A stretch of DNA of 64,000 bases from Streptomyces daqingensis (GTDB taxonomy: Bacteria; Actinomycetota; Actinomycetes; Streptomycetales; Streptomycetaceae). The stretch is from positions 1-64,000 of the forward strand of contig NZ_BMMP01000006.1 in the NCBI RefSeq assembly GCF_014645895.1, read 5' to 3'. Of the stretch, positions 27,626-37,505 are shown piece by piece. Position numbers and translations under genes: made by a program. Under the pieces are notes generated by a model. That model did not search any database, had not been told where the DNA came from, and saw only the letters and a program-made list of their open reading frames with translations. Position 1 is the stretch's first letter; each line of letters starts with the position of its first letter.

Positions 27626-27916
27626 TCAGTTGCCCCAGACGCTCGCGTTGCTCTTCTCGGTGGACTGGTAGTTGTCAGCCGAGTTCTGCAGCGCGGTCGC
27701 GATCTTGAGCAGCACCTGGTGCAGGTGGTCCGCCGTCTGGTCCCACTGACGCTGCTTGGCCTGGTAGCCCTCCTGAGCGGAGCCCTCCCAGGTGTTGGCG
27801 ACGCGCTTGACCATGGCCTCAAGGTCGTCGAGCTGGCTCTTGATGCGGCCGGCAGTGGACCTCACGTCCTGCGAAGCCTGCGTCACAGTCTGGAAATTAA
27901 CGAGAATTCCGGACAC
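27626..27916 (-). CDS. esxB: WXG100 family T7SS substrate EsxB-like
   Basis: The 96-residue helical-hairpin protein has W43-E44-G45 at the turn and a C-terminal Tyr-x-x-x-Glu (YQSTE) export motif recognised by EccC. It is expected to form a 1:1 dimer with the product of the preceding gene and to be exported by the ESX machine encoded around it. The start is GTG 27916, with GAAGGAGG upstream. The gap to the partner gene is 91 bases. Which of the pair is called EsxA or EsxB follows Streptomyces convention and is uncertain. Confidence 0.88.
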   Translation of the reverse strand: MSGILVNFQTVTQASQDVRSTAGRIKSQLDDLEAMVKRVANTWEGSAQEGYQAKQRQWDQTADHLHQVLLKIATALQNSADNYQSTEKSNASVWGN

Positions 27917-28007
27917 TTACGACTCCTCCTTCAGCGATTCTTCGGTAGTAGTAGCTGTGAACTCGTGCGGCGCGGGCGCCGGTTGATACAGGCCGAGCGG
28001 GCCTGGA

Positions 28008-28319
28008 TCAGCCGAAGTCCGACATGATCTTGCTGACCTCGGAGTTCTGCTGCTCTTCCGTCGCCGAGTAGTTCTTACGCGTGGAGTCGACGGCTTCCTT
28101 GATGTCGTTGAGGATGTTGTTCATCTTGCGTGCATCCTCGTTCCACTGCTGCTGCAGCCGGTGGTAAGCACTGGCGGCCTGGCCCTGCCAGCCGCCGGCG
28201 ATCTGGCTGATCACACCGTCGAGGCGCTTGACCTCACCCTGGACGGAGCTGTTGACCTCGCTGATCTTCGACGACAGAGCTCGGAGCTCGTCCTCTGTTA
28301 CCCGAAACTGTCCTGCCAT
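28008..28319 (-). CDS. esxA: WXG100 family T7SS substrate EsxA-like
   Basis: The 103-residue product begins MAGQFRVTEDELRALSSKI, has W44-Q45-G46 at the turn (GGWQGQAASAYHRL) and YSATE as a YxxxE export motif near its end. It is the first gene of the esx-mycP group. GGGGGAAGG lies about 7 bases before the ATG, a strong site suited to high expression. In Streptomyces the corresponding protein pair is exported and affects development. Confidence 0.9.
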   Translation of the reverse strand: MAGQFRVTEDELRALSSKISEVNSSVQGEVKRLDGVISQIAGGWQGQAASAYHRLQQQWNEDARKMNNILNDIKEAVDSTRKNYSATEEQQNSEVSKIMSDFG

Positions 28320-28668
28320 GGCACACCTTCCCCCATGCTCATCCTGTGAACGTCTCAGCAGCCCGGATCGGGCTGGTGGGTCACCCTATGCCACGTACAG
28401 AACGGGCCGTCAGCTGACACCGTGAGCACACTATCCTGCCGCACCGACACAACCGTTCGCATGGGATTACCGTCACCTGCTCAACACACCGCCGCGACCG
28501 ACTTGTTATCCCACCGTGGCCGGTGCTTTGCAGAATCGGACCGAAATGGGCGCCGACCGGGGTCCCAGACCCATTGAACCCGAGAAAGACGTAACTCCCC
28601 CCATTCGGGGAGAGTTACGTACCACCCACGGCGCCGGTCTTCGATGCCTCGGAGGATGGCAGCAGCGG
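28320..28668. promoter_or_regulatory. esx promoter region and eccB terminator region
   Basis: This 349-base stretch separates eccB (ending 28669) from the esx genes, all on the minus strand. It holds the eccB terminator hairpin at 28589-28620 and, to its left, the space for the esx promoter (28330-28580). No gene was seen. Confidence 0.5.
28589..28620 (-). terminator. Strong hairpin terminator after eccB
   Basis: ACGTAACTC (28589-28597) pairs with GAGTTACGT (28612-28620), extended inward by CCCC/GGGG around a short ATT loop. It lies about 50 bases past the eccB stop and separates eccB from the esx operon. Confidence 0.8.
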
Positions 28669-30204
28669 CTACAGCCCCTGCTCCTGTGACGCGCTGTCCG
28701 TGTCCAGCGTCGGGCCCTTCGGCAGGAGCGACGACCAACTCTCCGGTACCGGAGGCTCCTTGACCTTCTCGTAGCCCAGGCGCGCCGTCGGGCTGTCCTC
28801 CTGGGCTCCACCGCCTCCCTGGGAGCCGTCGCCTCCCTTGGGGAGGGCGTAGCGGAGACCCGAGTCGGTCAGCAGGTAGCGGGCACCGCCGCCACCGCCG
28901 CCGCGGCCGCTGAACTCCTGGTACAGCAGCCCGGATCCGGAGCTGACGTACGCGCTGGCCGACCCGTCGACGATGTTCGCGGGGTACTCGGGCCCGGCCC
29001 ACGCGGCCAGTTTGGGAGTGCCGCCGGACCTCTTCCCCGTGTAGACGCTGCAGGAGACGGTGCGGCGAGTGGAGTCGATGCCGTCGGCCTCGCGGTTCAC
29101 GCGAGTCAGTACATCCTCCGGCCAGCCATTGCCTCCGGTGTCTTCTTCGCCCTCCGCGCCCGCGTTGGTGGCCTGGATGTCGTTGATGGGGATCGGCTTG
29201 CGCTGACCGAGACGAGCGCCGCCCATCACAAGCTTCGCGACGAGTGGACTCGCCCGCTGGACCTTGTCCTTCATCACCACGTAGTGATACGGGGTACCCG
29301 TGTCCGTGGACTTCAGGACCCTGCCGATCTGGCGGGCCGCGGCGGGGATTTCGTCGACCCCGTCGAATTGGGCGGGACTTCCGGCCCTGCCGCCGAGGTT
29401 GGGGAAGGTGAGCGTGGCCCCGTTGTTCAGGGTCTTCAGCCATTGGGTGGACACCTGTTGCGGCTTCTCAGGCTCTTCCATCGCCAGCCTGGTCAGCAGG
29501 CTGCGTTGCCCCAGGAACTCCCTGTTGTTCTGCGTGCGCCCGTGCAGGAGCATCTTCGTGCCCGTGCCGTCGACCACGTACTGGTCCCCGGTCTTGCTGT
29601 CCTCGACGAAGAGCGCTTCGCCGTCGCCCAGTCGGTACTTGTTCTGCAGCTTGTCCTTGTCGCGGCCGCCCAGCACGAAGACCCCCTGCTGAGGCTCTCC
29701 CCGGCCGCCGGGCTTCTCGCAGACGGCCCACTCCTTGGACGCCTCGGCGTCCGCCTTGCTGGGCAGCCGGTCGGGGGCGTACGGAATTCCGATGGTGGCG
29801 CCGCGGGCGATCGGGCTTTCGTCGATGTCCTTGCCCGAGACCTCTATGACTTCGCCCTTGCCCTTGTCCAGCACGAGTTTGGCCGACGCGAAGTTCATGA
29901 CGGGGTGCAGTTGCTTCTTGCTGTTCTTGTTCTCCTGCAGGACGACGTATCTCGTCGTGGAATCGCTGTCGACGATGATGTGCTCGCCCACGTCGTCCCA
30001 ACCGGGAGGCGCACTGGGGGCGATGGCGCCCCATGCGACGAATCCGGCCACGAGAACGATGCTCATGACGGCACTCGGCATCATCGCCCGAACCGGACGC
30101 GGAGCCTCCTCGTCCGAGACTCTCGATTCCGGCTGCAGAAAGGCTGCAAGCGTGCGCTTCCGCGCGAAGGTGTGGGCGCTGAGCTCGTCCCGCCGCGTCG
30201 CCAT
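28669..30204 (-). CDS. eccB: Type VII secretion protein EccB
   Basis: EccB is the periplasmic/cell-wall-facing subunit of the ESX translocon. The 511-residue protein starts MATRRDELSAHTFARKRTLAAFL, the typical EccB N-terminus. One transmembrane segment lies at about 40-62. A large extracytoplasmic domain follows with the conserved pattern GEHIIVDSDSTTRYVVLQ and HPVMNFASAKLVL. It is somewhat Gly-rich near the C-terminus. It is transcribed divergently from eccE. Confidence 0.92.
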   Translation of the reverse strand: MATRRDELSAHTFARKRTLAAFLQPESRVSDEEAPRPVRAMMPSAVMSIVLVAGFVAWGAIAPSAPPGWDDVGEHIIVDSDSTTRYVVLQENKNSKKQLHPVMNFASAKLVLDKGKGEVIEVSGKDIDESPIARGATIGIPYAPDRLPSKADAEASKEWAVCEKPGGRGEPQQGVFVLGGRDKDKLQNKYRLGDGEALFVEDSKTGDQYVVDGTGTKMLLHGRTQNNREFLGQRSLLTRLAMEEPEKPQQVSTQWLKTLNNGATLTFPNLGGRAGSPAQFDGVDEIPAAARQIGRVLKSTDTGTPYHYVVMKDKVQRASPLVAKLVMGGARLGQRKPIPINDIQATNAGAEGEEDTGGNGWPEDVLTRVNREADGIDSTRRTVSCSVYTGKRSGGTPKLAAWAGPEYPANIVDGSASAYVSSGSGLLYQEFSGRGGGGGGARYLLTDSGLRYALPKGGDGSQGGGGAQEDSPTARLGYEKVKEPPVPESWSSLLPKGPTLDTDSASQEQGL

Positions 30205-30765
30205 CGGTCCCCGTCTCTCCCGTTCCCGTGCTGGTGAAATACCCGGTGGTGGTGGTGTTTTGGCGGGGTGCCGAATTCACGTCGTGCGCCTCGCGCCGTC
30301 GCGCACGGCTTCGCGCCGTCCCCGAGTCCGCCTCCCCCGGCGGCACTACTATGCCGCCCCACCGTGCTCACGCAAACGCCCGGGTGGCGCGACAGGTCGC
30401 GGTATCCGCACAATGCCCTCACGGGCTCTGCTGTCGGCCGCATGCGGGACGGCGTCCGCGATGAGTATCCTGACCCGGCCGGTATCCGCTGCGGTGCAGG
30501 CCGGTCCGGCCGCGTACGGCGCCGGGGGCCGGAGCAGGGCACACACCGCGACCGGCGAACGACGGCAAGCAGGGGGCGACCGCAGACTCCGCGGCGGCGA
30601 ATCGCCGGAGCGGGAAATCACCGAAAGCATGACGCAGGCACGCGGACGGAAACGCCGTGCAGCCGGAGCGCTTCCGGTTGCCAGTACGACGGGCGCACCG
30701 CACGCAGAAGCGGCGACTGCGGTCAGCAGCCGAGCAGATGACACCTCGAAGGGGAAGTACGGGGG
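30205..30765. promoter_or_regulatory. Long divergent eccB/eccE intergenic region
   Basis: This 561-base gap between two divergent core ESX genes is unusually long. It must hold both promoters and is very GC-rich. A possible 46-codon frame (30630-30769) ends with its TGA overlapping the eccE ATG but has no good ribosome binding site. Nothing else was recognised. Confidence 0.45.
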
Positions 30766-32091
30766 ATGACGAGCGCCACCCGCAGCCGGTCCCGGGACCG
30801 GCGCGTCCCGTCCCAGCACGACGACGGGCAACAGACCCCGGCGGCATCGCCGGCACCGACGACCGCGACGCTGCGGCTGAGCAGCAAGCCGGGCAGCTTC
30901 GGCCCGGTGCGGCTGCAGCAACTGGTCCTGATCGAGATCGCGGCGGGGCTCCTGGTCGTCGCCTGGATCTCACAGAAGTGGCTGCTGGTGCCCGCCGCGG
31001 TGGTGGCGGGTCTTCTGACCCTCTTCGCGCTCGTACGCCGCAGGCAGCACCCCCTGTCCGAGTGGTACGAGCTGAAGCGCTCGCTGCGGCGGCGCAAGCG
31101 CGGTGAGAGGCATCCGATCCCACAGGGCACCGACCCGAGCCTCGCGCCCGTCGTCGAGTGCGACCCGGCGATCCAGACGTCCACGTACGTGACGCGTGAG
31201 GACCGGGCCGTCGGCATGGTCGGCGACGGCACGTTCCTGACGGCGCTGATCGCGGTCGAGGGCAGGGACGCTCCCCTCAAGCCCGGGCGGCTGGGGCGGG
31301 TCGAGCGCCCGCTGCCGCTGAACGTCCTGCACGACGCGCTGGCGACCGACGACATCCGGCTGGAGTCCGTGCAGGTCGTCCAGCACACCCAGCCCGCCCC
31401 GGCCCCGCATCTGCCCGAACAGTCCGTGGTGGCACGGTCGTACGGGATGCTGCAGGAGGCCTCGGGCATCCCCTCGCTGCGGATGACGTGGGTCGCCCTG
31501 AAGCTCACGCCCGAGCTGACCCCCGAGGCCGTCGAGGCCCGCGGCGGCGGACTGGGGGGCGCGCAGCGGTCGCTCGTGCGCGCCGCAGATCAGCTCGCGA
31601 GCCGGCTCGAAGGCGCGGGCTTCAGCGCCTCGGTGCTCAACGAGGCTGAGGTCATCCAGGCGCTCGCCACCTCCTCCTGCCTCAACCCCCGCGCCAACAA
31701 CCCCACTTCACCGGACGGCCGCACCCTCCAGCGGCGCACGGAGGAGTCCGTCCGCGGTTGGCGCTGCGACGACCGCTGGCACGCCACGTACTGGATCAAC
31801 CGCTGGCCGCAGGTGGGCCCGAGCGCGGTGAGCTCGGCGCACCTGGCGTCGATACTCACGTCGCTGCGCGTGTTCACGTCCGTCTTCAGCCTGACTCTCG
31901 GGCCGGGCGACGGGCGTTCGGCGTCCATCGCCGGTCACGTGCGCATCGTCACCCGCAGCGAGGACGACCTGTCGACCGCGCGTCGCGAACTGCAGCGCAC
32001 GGCGAGCCGGGCGAAGACCGGTCTCGTTCCGCTGGACCGGGAGCAGGTGCCCGGCGTGCTCGCCACTCTGCCCCTCGGAGGCACCAGCTGA
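30766..32091 (+). CDS. eccE: Type VII secretion protein EccE
   Basis: EccE is the peripheral membrane subunit of the ESX complex. The 441-residue product has a disordered N-terminus, two adjacent transmembrane helices (about 51-68 and 71-90) and a long cytosolic domain beginning HPLSEWYELKRSLRRRKR, matching Streptomyces EccE. The stop shares one base with the next ATG (TGATG), so the two genes are translationally coupled. Confidence 0.85.
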   Translation: MTSATRSRSRDRRVPSQHDDGQQTPAASPAPTTATLRLSSKPGSFGPVRLQQLVLIEIAAGLLVVAWISQKWLLVPAAVVAGLLTLFALVRRRQHPLSEWYELKRSLRRRKRGERHPIPQGTDPSLAPVVECDPAIQTSTYVTREDRAVGMVGDGTFLTALIAVEGRDAPLKPGRLGRVERPLPLNVLHDALATDDIRLESVQVVQHTQPAPAPHLPEQSVVARSYGMLQEASGIPSLRMTWVALKLTPELTPEAVEARGGGLGGAQRSLVRAADQLASRLEGAGFSASVLNEAEVIQALATSSCLNPRANNPTSPDGRTLQRRTEESVRGWRCDDRWHATYWINRWPQVGPSAVSSAHLASILTSLRVFTSVFSLTLGPGDGRSASIAGHVRIVTRSEDDLSTARRELQRTASRAKTGLVPLDREQVPGVLATLPLGGTS

Positions 32092-32981
32092 TGTCCACCC
32101 CGATGATGCCCAGGCAGACCGGAATGCCCGGCGCGGGCCTTGGCCGTCAGCAGCCGCAGGGCGGTCTCGGTCAGGACGGCGGACCGGCTGCGCAGCCGCG
32201 CCACGTCGCCACAGCCACCGACACGGGCATGATCCCCGTCTTCGGCCGCAACGACGAGACCGACCAGGAGTCCCCGCACCCCCGCCGCCCCGGGTTCGGC
32301 CTGCGCGGCCCCCGCCACCTCCGGCACCGGGTCGCCCTCGACGAACTCGCCGCTGTGGGCGTGCCGTTGGGTGACGACGGCATCGTCATCGGCACCGACG
32401 CGCAGAAGCAGCCCGCCGTCCTCGGTCTGAGCAGGCGGACCGCGTACGACGTGCTGCTGATCGGCGGTCTGTGGACGGCGCAGGTGCTGGCCCTGCGGGC
32501 CGCGGGCACGGGTGCCCGGGTGGCCGTCGAGACGGGGCGTTCGCACGTGTGGACCTCGCTGGTGCGGGCGGCCGGAGCCGAGCAGCAGTGCATCACCATG
32601 CACGACGTCGGCCAGGTCCCGTCGCTGGGCCCGTCCTCGAGCAGCCCTGTGATCATCATCCGCGACTGCGGCATGAAGCCGCCGCGCGGGCGCGTGACTT
32701 CGGCGCCATGGCAGTCGGTCGTGACGCTGCTCCCCTACCTGAGCCCGGCGGCCCCCCGCCTGCTGCAGACCTCCTCGCTCGTCGGCATCCAGCGCGTGTC
32801 CCCGGACGAGGCCGCGCACCTGTCGCGGACGATGCGTCTCCCGCGGGAGGAGACGGAGACCCTTTCGACGCTGGGTGACGGCGTCACCCTGTGGTGCACG
32901 CGGAAGGACCGGTACTACTCCCTGACGACGCCGACCGACGCCGAGGCCGGGCTGCTGGGCACCGCGCGGCGTCTCGACTGA
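32091..32981 (+). CDS. Conserved T7SS-locus cytosolic protein, unknown function
   Basis: The 296-residue product has a disordered Gly/Gln-rich N-terminus (to about residue 55). A compact domain follows (RVALDELAAVGVPLGDDGIVIG, QPAVLGLSRRTAYDVLLIGGLW). I see no catalytic motif or membrane segment. ATG 32091 overlaps the eccE stop by one base, so the protein probably works with EccE at the inner face of the translocon. The pattern of a nucleotide-handling fold without a P-loop is an impression only. Confidence 0.75.
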   Translation: MSTPMMPRQTGMPGAGLGRQQPQGGLGQDGGPAAQPRHVATATDTGMIPVFGRNDETDQESPHPRRPGFGLRGPRHLRHRVALDELAAVGVPLGDDGIVIGTDAQKQPAVLGLSRRTAYDVLLIGGLWTAQVLALRAAGTGARVAVETGRSHVWTSLVRAAGAEQQCITMHDVGQVPSLGPSSSSPVIIIRDCGMKPPRGRVTSAPWQSVVTLLPYLSPAAPRLLQTSSLVGIQRVSPDEAAHLSRTMRLPREETETLSTLGDGVTLWCTRKDRYYSLTTPTDAEAGLLGTARRLD

Positions 32982-33017
32982 GCGCGGCGACGCCGCTTCC
33001 GCGATGCCGCGGTCGAT

Positions 33018-33043
33018 GCCGCCGGAGGCCCGGCCCCGGCGGC
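33018..33043 (+). terminator. Hairpin after the eccE operon
   Basis: GCCGCCGG (33018-33025) pairs with CCGGCGGC (33036-33043) about 35 bases past the stop of the preceding gene. The rest of the 312-base gap to 33294 holds the promoter of the ATPase gene, whose ribosome binding site is CAGGAGG at 33283-33289. Confidence 0.55.
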
Positions 33044-33293
33044 GTCTGGGCCGAGCGGCAGGTGCACACGGATTCCCGGACCTGACAGGGCCTCCGACAA
33101 GCGGAGTTGACCCCAGAACTCCGCGCTCCGAGACTGGACCGAGACCTTCGACTGGTTGAGTCGGGTCGTATCGACAGAGGCGGCCTCCGGGCACGGTGTG
33201 CGGACGGGGCCTCAGTGCCGTGCCCAATGCCATGTTGATTAGGCTGGGCCGTGCGCGACAAACGGGGTGTGCGACCACACAGCAGGAGGCATT

Positions 33294-36293
33294 GTGAGCA
33301 GCGATCGGGACGAGATCCGCTGGGGCAGGACGGCGCCCGATACCGATCGGTTCGATGCTGATTCCACGCCCGAGCAGGACAACGAGTCGACGGGCCAGTT
33401 CACCATCGACTACACGCCTCCGGCCTGGTACACACAGGACGCCGACAGCGCCGCCGCCCCCAACACCCCTGGCGTGGGCGGGAACCCGAGCGGTCCGATG
33501 ACTCCGCCTCCTCCGGTCCCCGGTCCTCCTCAGCCGCTGCCGGGTACGCCTCCCGAGCAGCAGCAGGTCGCGCCTGCCCCCGAGCCGCCCCGGTTCCCGG
33601 CCGTCGCGCCCGGCACCCCCGCGCCTCCGACTCAGGAACCCGCCGCGCAGAACGACTTCCCGCACGGCATGCCCTCAGCTCCCCCCGCCGAGCCGCGAGG
33701 GGGCTCGGACGCGTACGTCCAGCCGCCGCCCGCGTTCCCGCTGGCAGCGGAGCCTCCGGCGCAGCAGGACCCCCGGAGTACAGGGGAGTTCACGCTCCCT
33801 CCTGGCCCCATTGACACAGGCCGGACGGACGCCGGCGCGTCCGGTTCCATAGCGGCTTCGGACAGCTTCGACGCCTTCGCCCCCGCGTCGCCGCCCTCTT
33901 CCGACGGTCCTGGAACGGGGCATGGGGAGACCGGCGAGTCCGAGCGGAACACCGAGCCGAACGGAGGTCCCGCGGACGCGGACGCGTCGGACGACGACAG
34001 CGCTCCCGACGATGCACAGGCTGCGGAAGCAGGGACGCCCGCAGAGCCGGAGGAGCCGGCCGCCGACGTCCAGCAGGAGGACGGCGACTCCGGCGGCGAC
34101 GCCGACACGTCGGGCGACGTACCGGACAGTGCGGCTGAACAGGACAAGACCGGCGGTACGGCCCCAGTCACGGGTTCGGGCGGCGCGGAAGACGGTGCGT
34201 CCGCGCAGGCGCCCGAGCCTCCGTCGCAGGCGCCGTCCTGGCCGCCGAACAACGGCGGCGGTGGTGCTCCGGCGGGCCAGTCGGCCGAACTGCCGCCCCT
34301 GCCCCCGGACTTCCCGCCCGCCGATCCCCAGCCCGAGGCACAGACCCCACCGGCGGCGCAGCCTGCCGCCGGCGCCGAGCCTGCCGCGGCCGAGGCCGAC
34401 CCCGCCGACACGCCCCCCGCGGCACCGATGCCGACGGACGGCACCACCGTGCTGTCCCTGCCTCCGCAGGGGGGATACGGCTACCCGCAGCAGCCTCAGC
34501 CCGGCCAGCAGCAGGGACAGCAGGTACCGCCGCAGCAGCCCGGACAGCCCCAGCAGGGCGCGGCCTGGCAGCAGCAAGGACAGCCGCTGCCCCAGCAGCA
34601 GCCCGCACCCCAACCCGGCTACGGATACCCGCAGCAGGGGCAGCCCGGACAGCAACCCCCGCAGGCCCAGCACCCCGCGGCCCCCAACACCCAGCAGCCC
34701 CAGCCCGGATACGGCTACCCCCAACCCGGACAGCCCCAGCACCCCGCACAGCCCCAGCAGGGCGCGGCCTGGCAGCAGCAAGGACAGCCGCTGCCCCAGC
34801 AGCAGCCCGCACCCCAACCCGGCTACGGATACCCCCAACCCGGCCAGCCCCAGCAGCCTCAGCCGGGGCAGCAACCCCCGCAGGCCCAGCACCCCGCAGC
34901 CCCCAACACCCAGCAGCCCCAGCCCGGATACGGCTACCCCCAACCCGGACAACCCCAGCACCCCGCACAACCCCAGCAGGGTCAGCCGGGCCAGCCTGGT
35001 TACAGCTACGCGCAGCAGGGGCAGCAGGGCCCCGTCGGTCCGGCACCGCACGCGCAGCAGCCGCCGGTCGGCGACCCGGGCGCGGGAGCGGGCCACGTCC
35101 CGGGCGAGGACGCGCGCCGTCAGAGCCAGGGCGGTAATCCCCTGGGTTACACGGCCGCAGTGGAACTGTCGTCCGACCGGCTGGTCAACAACCGCAAGAA
35201 GCCGCGGTCCCAGAACCCCGCTCTCGGCGGGAAGTTCCGGTTCGGTTCGAAGAAGGAGGAGGCCGAGCGGCAGCGGAAGCTGGATCTGATCCGCACCCCG
35301 GTCCTCTCCTGCTACCGCATCGCGGTGATCAGCCTGAAGGGTGGTGTCGGCAAGACGACGACCACCACCGCCCTCGGTTCGACGCTCGCGACGGAGCGCC
35401 AGGACAAGGTCATCGCGATCGACGCCAACCCTGACGCCGGGACGCTCGGCCGCCGGGTACGCCGCGAGACGGGTGCGACGATCCGCGACCTCGTCTCCGC
35501 GATCCCGTACATCAACAGCTACATGGACGTCCGCCGGTTCACCTCGCAGGCGGCGTCCGGGCTGGAGATCCTCGCCAACGACGTCGACCCGGCCGTCTCG
35601 ACGACCTTCAACGACGACGACTACCGCCGCGTCATCGACGTCCTCGGCAAGCAGTACCCGATCATCCTCACCGACTCGGGCACGGGCCTGCTCTACTCGG
35701 CGATGCGCGGAGTGCTCGACCTGGCCGACCAGTTGGTCGTGATCTCGACTCCGTCCGTGGACGGCGCGAGCAGCGCCAGCACGACGCTGGACTGGCTCTC
35801 GGCCCACGGCTACGGGGATCTGGTGCAGCGCAGCATCACGGTGATCTCAGGTGTCCGCGAGACCGGCAAGATGATCAAGGTCGAGGACATCGTGTCGCAC
35901 TTCCAGACGCGCTGCCGGGCGGTCGTGACCATCCCCTTCGACGAACACCTCTCCGCAGGTGCCGAGTTGGAGCTGGACATGATGCGGCCGAAGACCCGGG
36001 AGGCCTACTTCACCCTCTCCGCTCTGATCGCCGAGGACTTCGCGCGTCAGCAGCAGGAGCAGGGCCTCTGGCAGGGCAACGGCAACAACCCGCCCGCCCA
36101 GATGCCGCCGCCGCTGCCCGGCCCCCAGCAGGGGTTCCCCCCTCAGCAGCCGTACGCGCAGCAGCCCGGTCAGGTACCGCCGCAGCCGTACGCGCAGCAA
36201 CCGGGGCAGGTACCGCCGCAGCAGCAGCCTTACCCGCAGCAGGGTGGCTGGCAGCAGCAACAGCCCGGCCAGGTACCGCCGCAGGGCCAGTGA
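33294..36293 (+). CDS. EspI-like MinD/ParA-family ATPase with long Pro/Gln-rich regions
   Basis: The 999-residue protein has a disordered acidic, Pro/Gln/Ala-rich N-terminal two thirds, with tandem [13 protein letters not shown] repeats around residues 390-590. A MinD/ParA ATPase domain follows with the deviant Walker A KGGVGKT (682-688) and a second Pro/Gln-rich tail. Mycobacterial EspI has the same design and modulates ESX-1 activity in response to ATP. GTG 33294 is chosen over the upstream in-frame codon at 33267 because CAGGAGG precedes it. It is the last gene of the rightward T7SS arm. Confidence 0.8.
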   Translation: MSSDRDEIRWGRTAPDTDRFDADSTPEQDNESTGQFTIDYTPPAWYTQDADSAAAPNTPGVGGNPSGPMTPPPPVPGPPQPLPGTPPEQQQVAPAPEPPRFPAVAPGTPAPPTQEPAAQNDFPHGMPSAPPAEPRGGSDAYVQPPPAFPLAAEPPAQQDPRSTGEFTLPPGPIDTGRTDAGASGSIAASDSFDAFAPASPPSSDGPGTGHGETGESERNTEPNGGPADADASDDDSAPDDAQAAEAGTPAEPEEPAADVQQEDGDSGGDADTSGDVPDSAAEQDKTGGTAPVTGSGGAEDGASAQAPEPPSQAPSWPPNNGGGGAPAGQSAELPPLPPDFPPADPQPEAQTPPAAQPAAGAEPAAAEADPADTPPAAPMPTDGTTVLSLPPQGGYGYPQQPQPGQQQGQQVPPQQPGQPQQGAAWQQQGQPLPQQQPAPQPGYGYPQQGQPGQQPPQAQHPAAPNTQQPQPGYGYPQPGQPQHPAQPQQGAAWQQQGQPLPQQQPAPQPGYGYPQPGQPQQPQPGQQPPQAQHPAAPNTQQPQPGYGYPQPGQPQHPAQPQQGQPGQPGYSYAQQGQQGPVGPAPHAQQPPVGDPGAGAGHVPGEDARRQSQGGNPLGYTAAVELSSDRLVNNRKKPRSQNPALGGKFRFGSKKEEAERQRKLDLIRTPVLSCYRIAVISLKGGVGKTTTTTALGSTLATERQDKVIAIDANPDAGTLGRRVRRETGATIRDLVSAIPYINSYMDVRRFTSQAASGLEILANDVDPAVSTTFNDDDYRRVIDVLGKQYPIILTDSGTGLLYSAMRGVLDLADQLVVISTPSVDGASSASTTLDWLSAHGYGDLVQRSITVISGVRETGKMIKVEDIVSHFQTRCRAVVTIPFDEHLSAGAELELDMMRPKTREAYFTLSALIAEDFARQQQEQGLWQGNGNNPPAQMPPPLPGPQQGFPPQQPYAQQPGQVPPQPYAQQPGQVPPQQQPYPQQGGWQQQQPGQVPPQGQ
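34551..34973 (+). repeat. Tandem ~204-219 bp duplication within the ATPase gene
   Basis: Two long, nearly identical copies, 34551-34754 and 34755-34973, encode the Pro/Gln-rich segment. The second carries a short extra block (about 34840-34864). A third partial copy starts at 34974. Both start with CAGCAGGGCGCGGCCTGG. Lengths are multiples of three, so the frame is preserved. Confidence 0.85.
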
Positions 36294-36360
36294 GCAGCAG
36301 TCCGAGCTGAAGAGCATCAGTCCGTGAGTCGACGAGACTCGGTCGGACGACGCAGGGAGG

Positions 36361-36384
36361 GCCGGTCCGGATCATCGGACCGGC
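36361..36384. terminator. Bidirectional terminator between the ATPase gene and ribF
   Basis: GCCGGTCCG (36361-36369) pairs with CGGACCGGC (36376-36384) in the gap between two convergent genes. It ends with TCTTCC on the plus strand. Confidence 0.75.
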
Positions 36385-36454
36385 TCTTCCGTGCTGACAG
36401 TCCGGATGGCCCTGCTAGCGCGCCCGTCGGCAAGCCGAACGCTGGAGAACCGGG

Positions 36455-37423
36455 TCAACTTGTGGCTGCCGGGCCTTCCTCGGCCCGGGCCACCAGGTCG
36501 CGGCAACGGTCGACGTCGCCGGCCATGCGCTCCAGGAACGCCTCGAGGGTGTCGAACTTCTCCTGCCCGCGGATGTACTCGAGGAAGTCGACGGCGACGT
36601 GCTTCCCGTACAGGTCGAGGTCGACGCGGTCGATCGCGTACGCCTCGACAGTGCGCTCCGTGCCGTTGAACTGCGGGTTCGTGCCGACCGAGATGGCCGC
36701 CGGCATCCGCTCGCCGTCCGCGGTGAGCCAGCCAGCGTAGACACCGTCGGCGGGGACGGCGGTGTGGGGCACGGTCTCCACGTTCGCCGTGGGGTATCCG
36801 AGTTCGCGGCCGCGCTGAGCACCGCGCACCACCACGCCCTCGACGCGGTGCGGGCGTCCGAGGACCTCCGCGGCGCCTGCCACGTCGCCCTCTCCGACGA
36901 GCCGCCGGACCAGCGTCGAGGAGAAGGGCTCGCCTCCGCCCGCCGTACCGCGCTCGTACAGATCGACGACCACGACGTCGTAGTCGTACGTCGCACCCAG
37001 CTCGGAGAGGAAGGCGACGTCACCGGCCGCGCGGTGCCCGAACCGGAAGTTGGGCCCCTCGACGACGCTGCACGCGTGCAGCTTGTCGACCAGCACCTTG
37101 ACCACGAAGTCCGCGGGAGAGAGCTGCGAGAACTCGGCGGTGAACGGCAGCACGAGCACCGCGTCAACGCCCAGCTCGGCCATGAGATCTGCGCGCCTCG
37201 AGTGCGGAGCCAGCAGCGGCGGATGGCTGCCCGGCCGTACGACCTCGCTCGGATGGGGATCGAAGGTGACGACCACAGCGGGTACGCCGAGTTCGCGAGC
37301 GCGTGACACCGTCCTGCCGATGATCAGCTGGTGCCCCCGGTGCACCCCGTCGTAGGAGCCGATGGTGACGACGCTGCGCCCCCAGCCCTCCGGGATGTCC
37401 TCCAAACCACGCCAGCGCTGCAC
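36455..37423 (-). CDS. ribF: Bifunctional riboflavin kinase / FAD synthetase
   Basis: RibF makes FMN and then FAD. The product has the nucleotidyltransferase HxGH-type motif GSYDGVHRGHQ near the N-terminus, FRFGHRAAGD, and the C-terminal flavokinase domain (GRELGYPTANVE, YAGWLT). The open frame reaches 37540, but GTG 37423 (reading MQRWRGLEDIPEGWG) is preferred because GAGGAG lies 6 bases upstream, giving 322 residues. In relatives ribF follows truB closely; here the protease-NTPase gene lies between them. Confidence 0.93.
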   Translation of the reverse strand: MQRWRGLEDIPEGWGRSVVTIGSYDGVHRGHQLIIGRTVSRARELGVPAVVVTFDPHPSEVVRPGSHPPLLAPHSRRADLMAELGVDAVLVLPFTAEFSQLSPADFVVKVLVDKLHACSVVEGPNFRFGHRAAGDVAFLSELGATYDYDVVVVDLYERGTAGGGEPFSSTLVRRLVGEGDVAGAAEVLGRPHRVEGVVVRGAQRGRELGYPTANVETVPHTAVPADGVYAGWLTADGERMPAAISVGTNPQFNGTERTVEAYAIDRVDLDLYGKHVAVDFLEYIRGQEKFDTLEAFLERMAGDVDRCRDLVARAEEGPAATS

Positions 37424-37505
37424 GTCCTGCTCCTCGCCGATGCCGATGTGTTTCGCCGGTCCAAGGGTGCCATGCCGCTGGGCGGCACCCGCACCGGACC
37501 CGCTA

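Noticed and set aside
30630..30769. A 46-codon gene before eccE
   Set aside because: No convincing ribosome binding site or known family; kept only as a low-interest observation.
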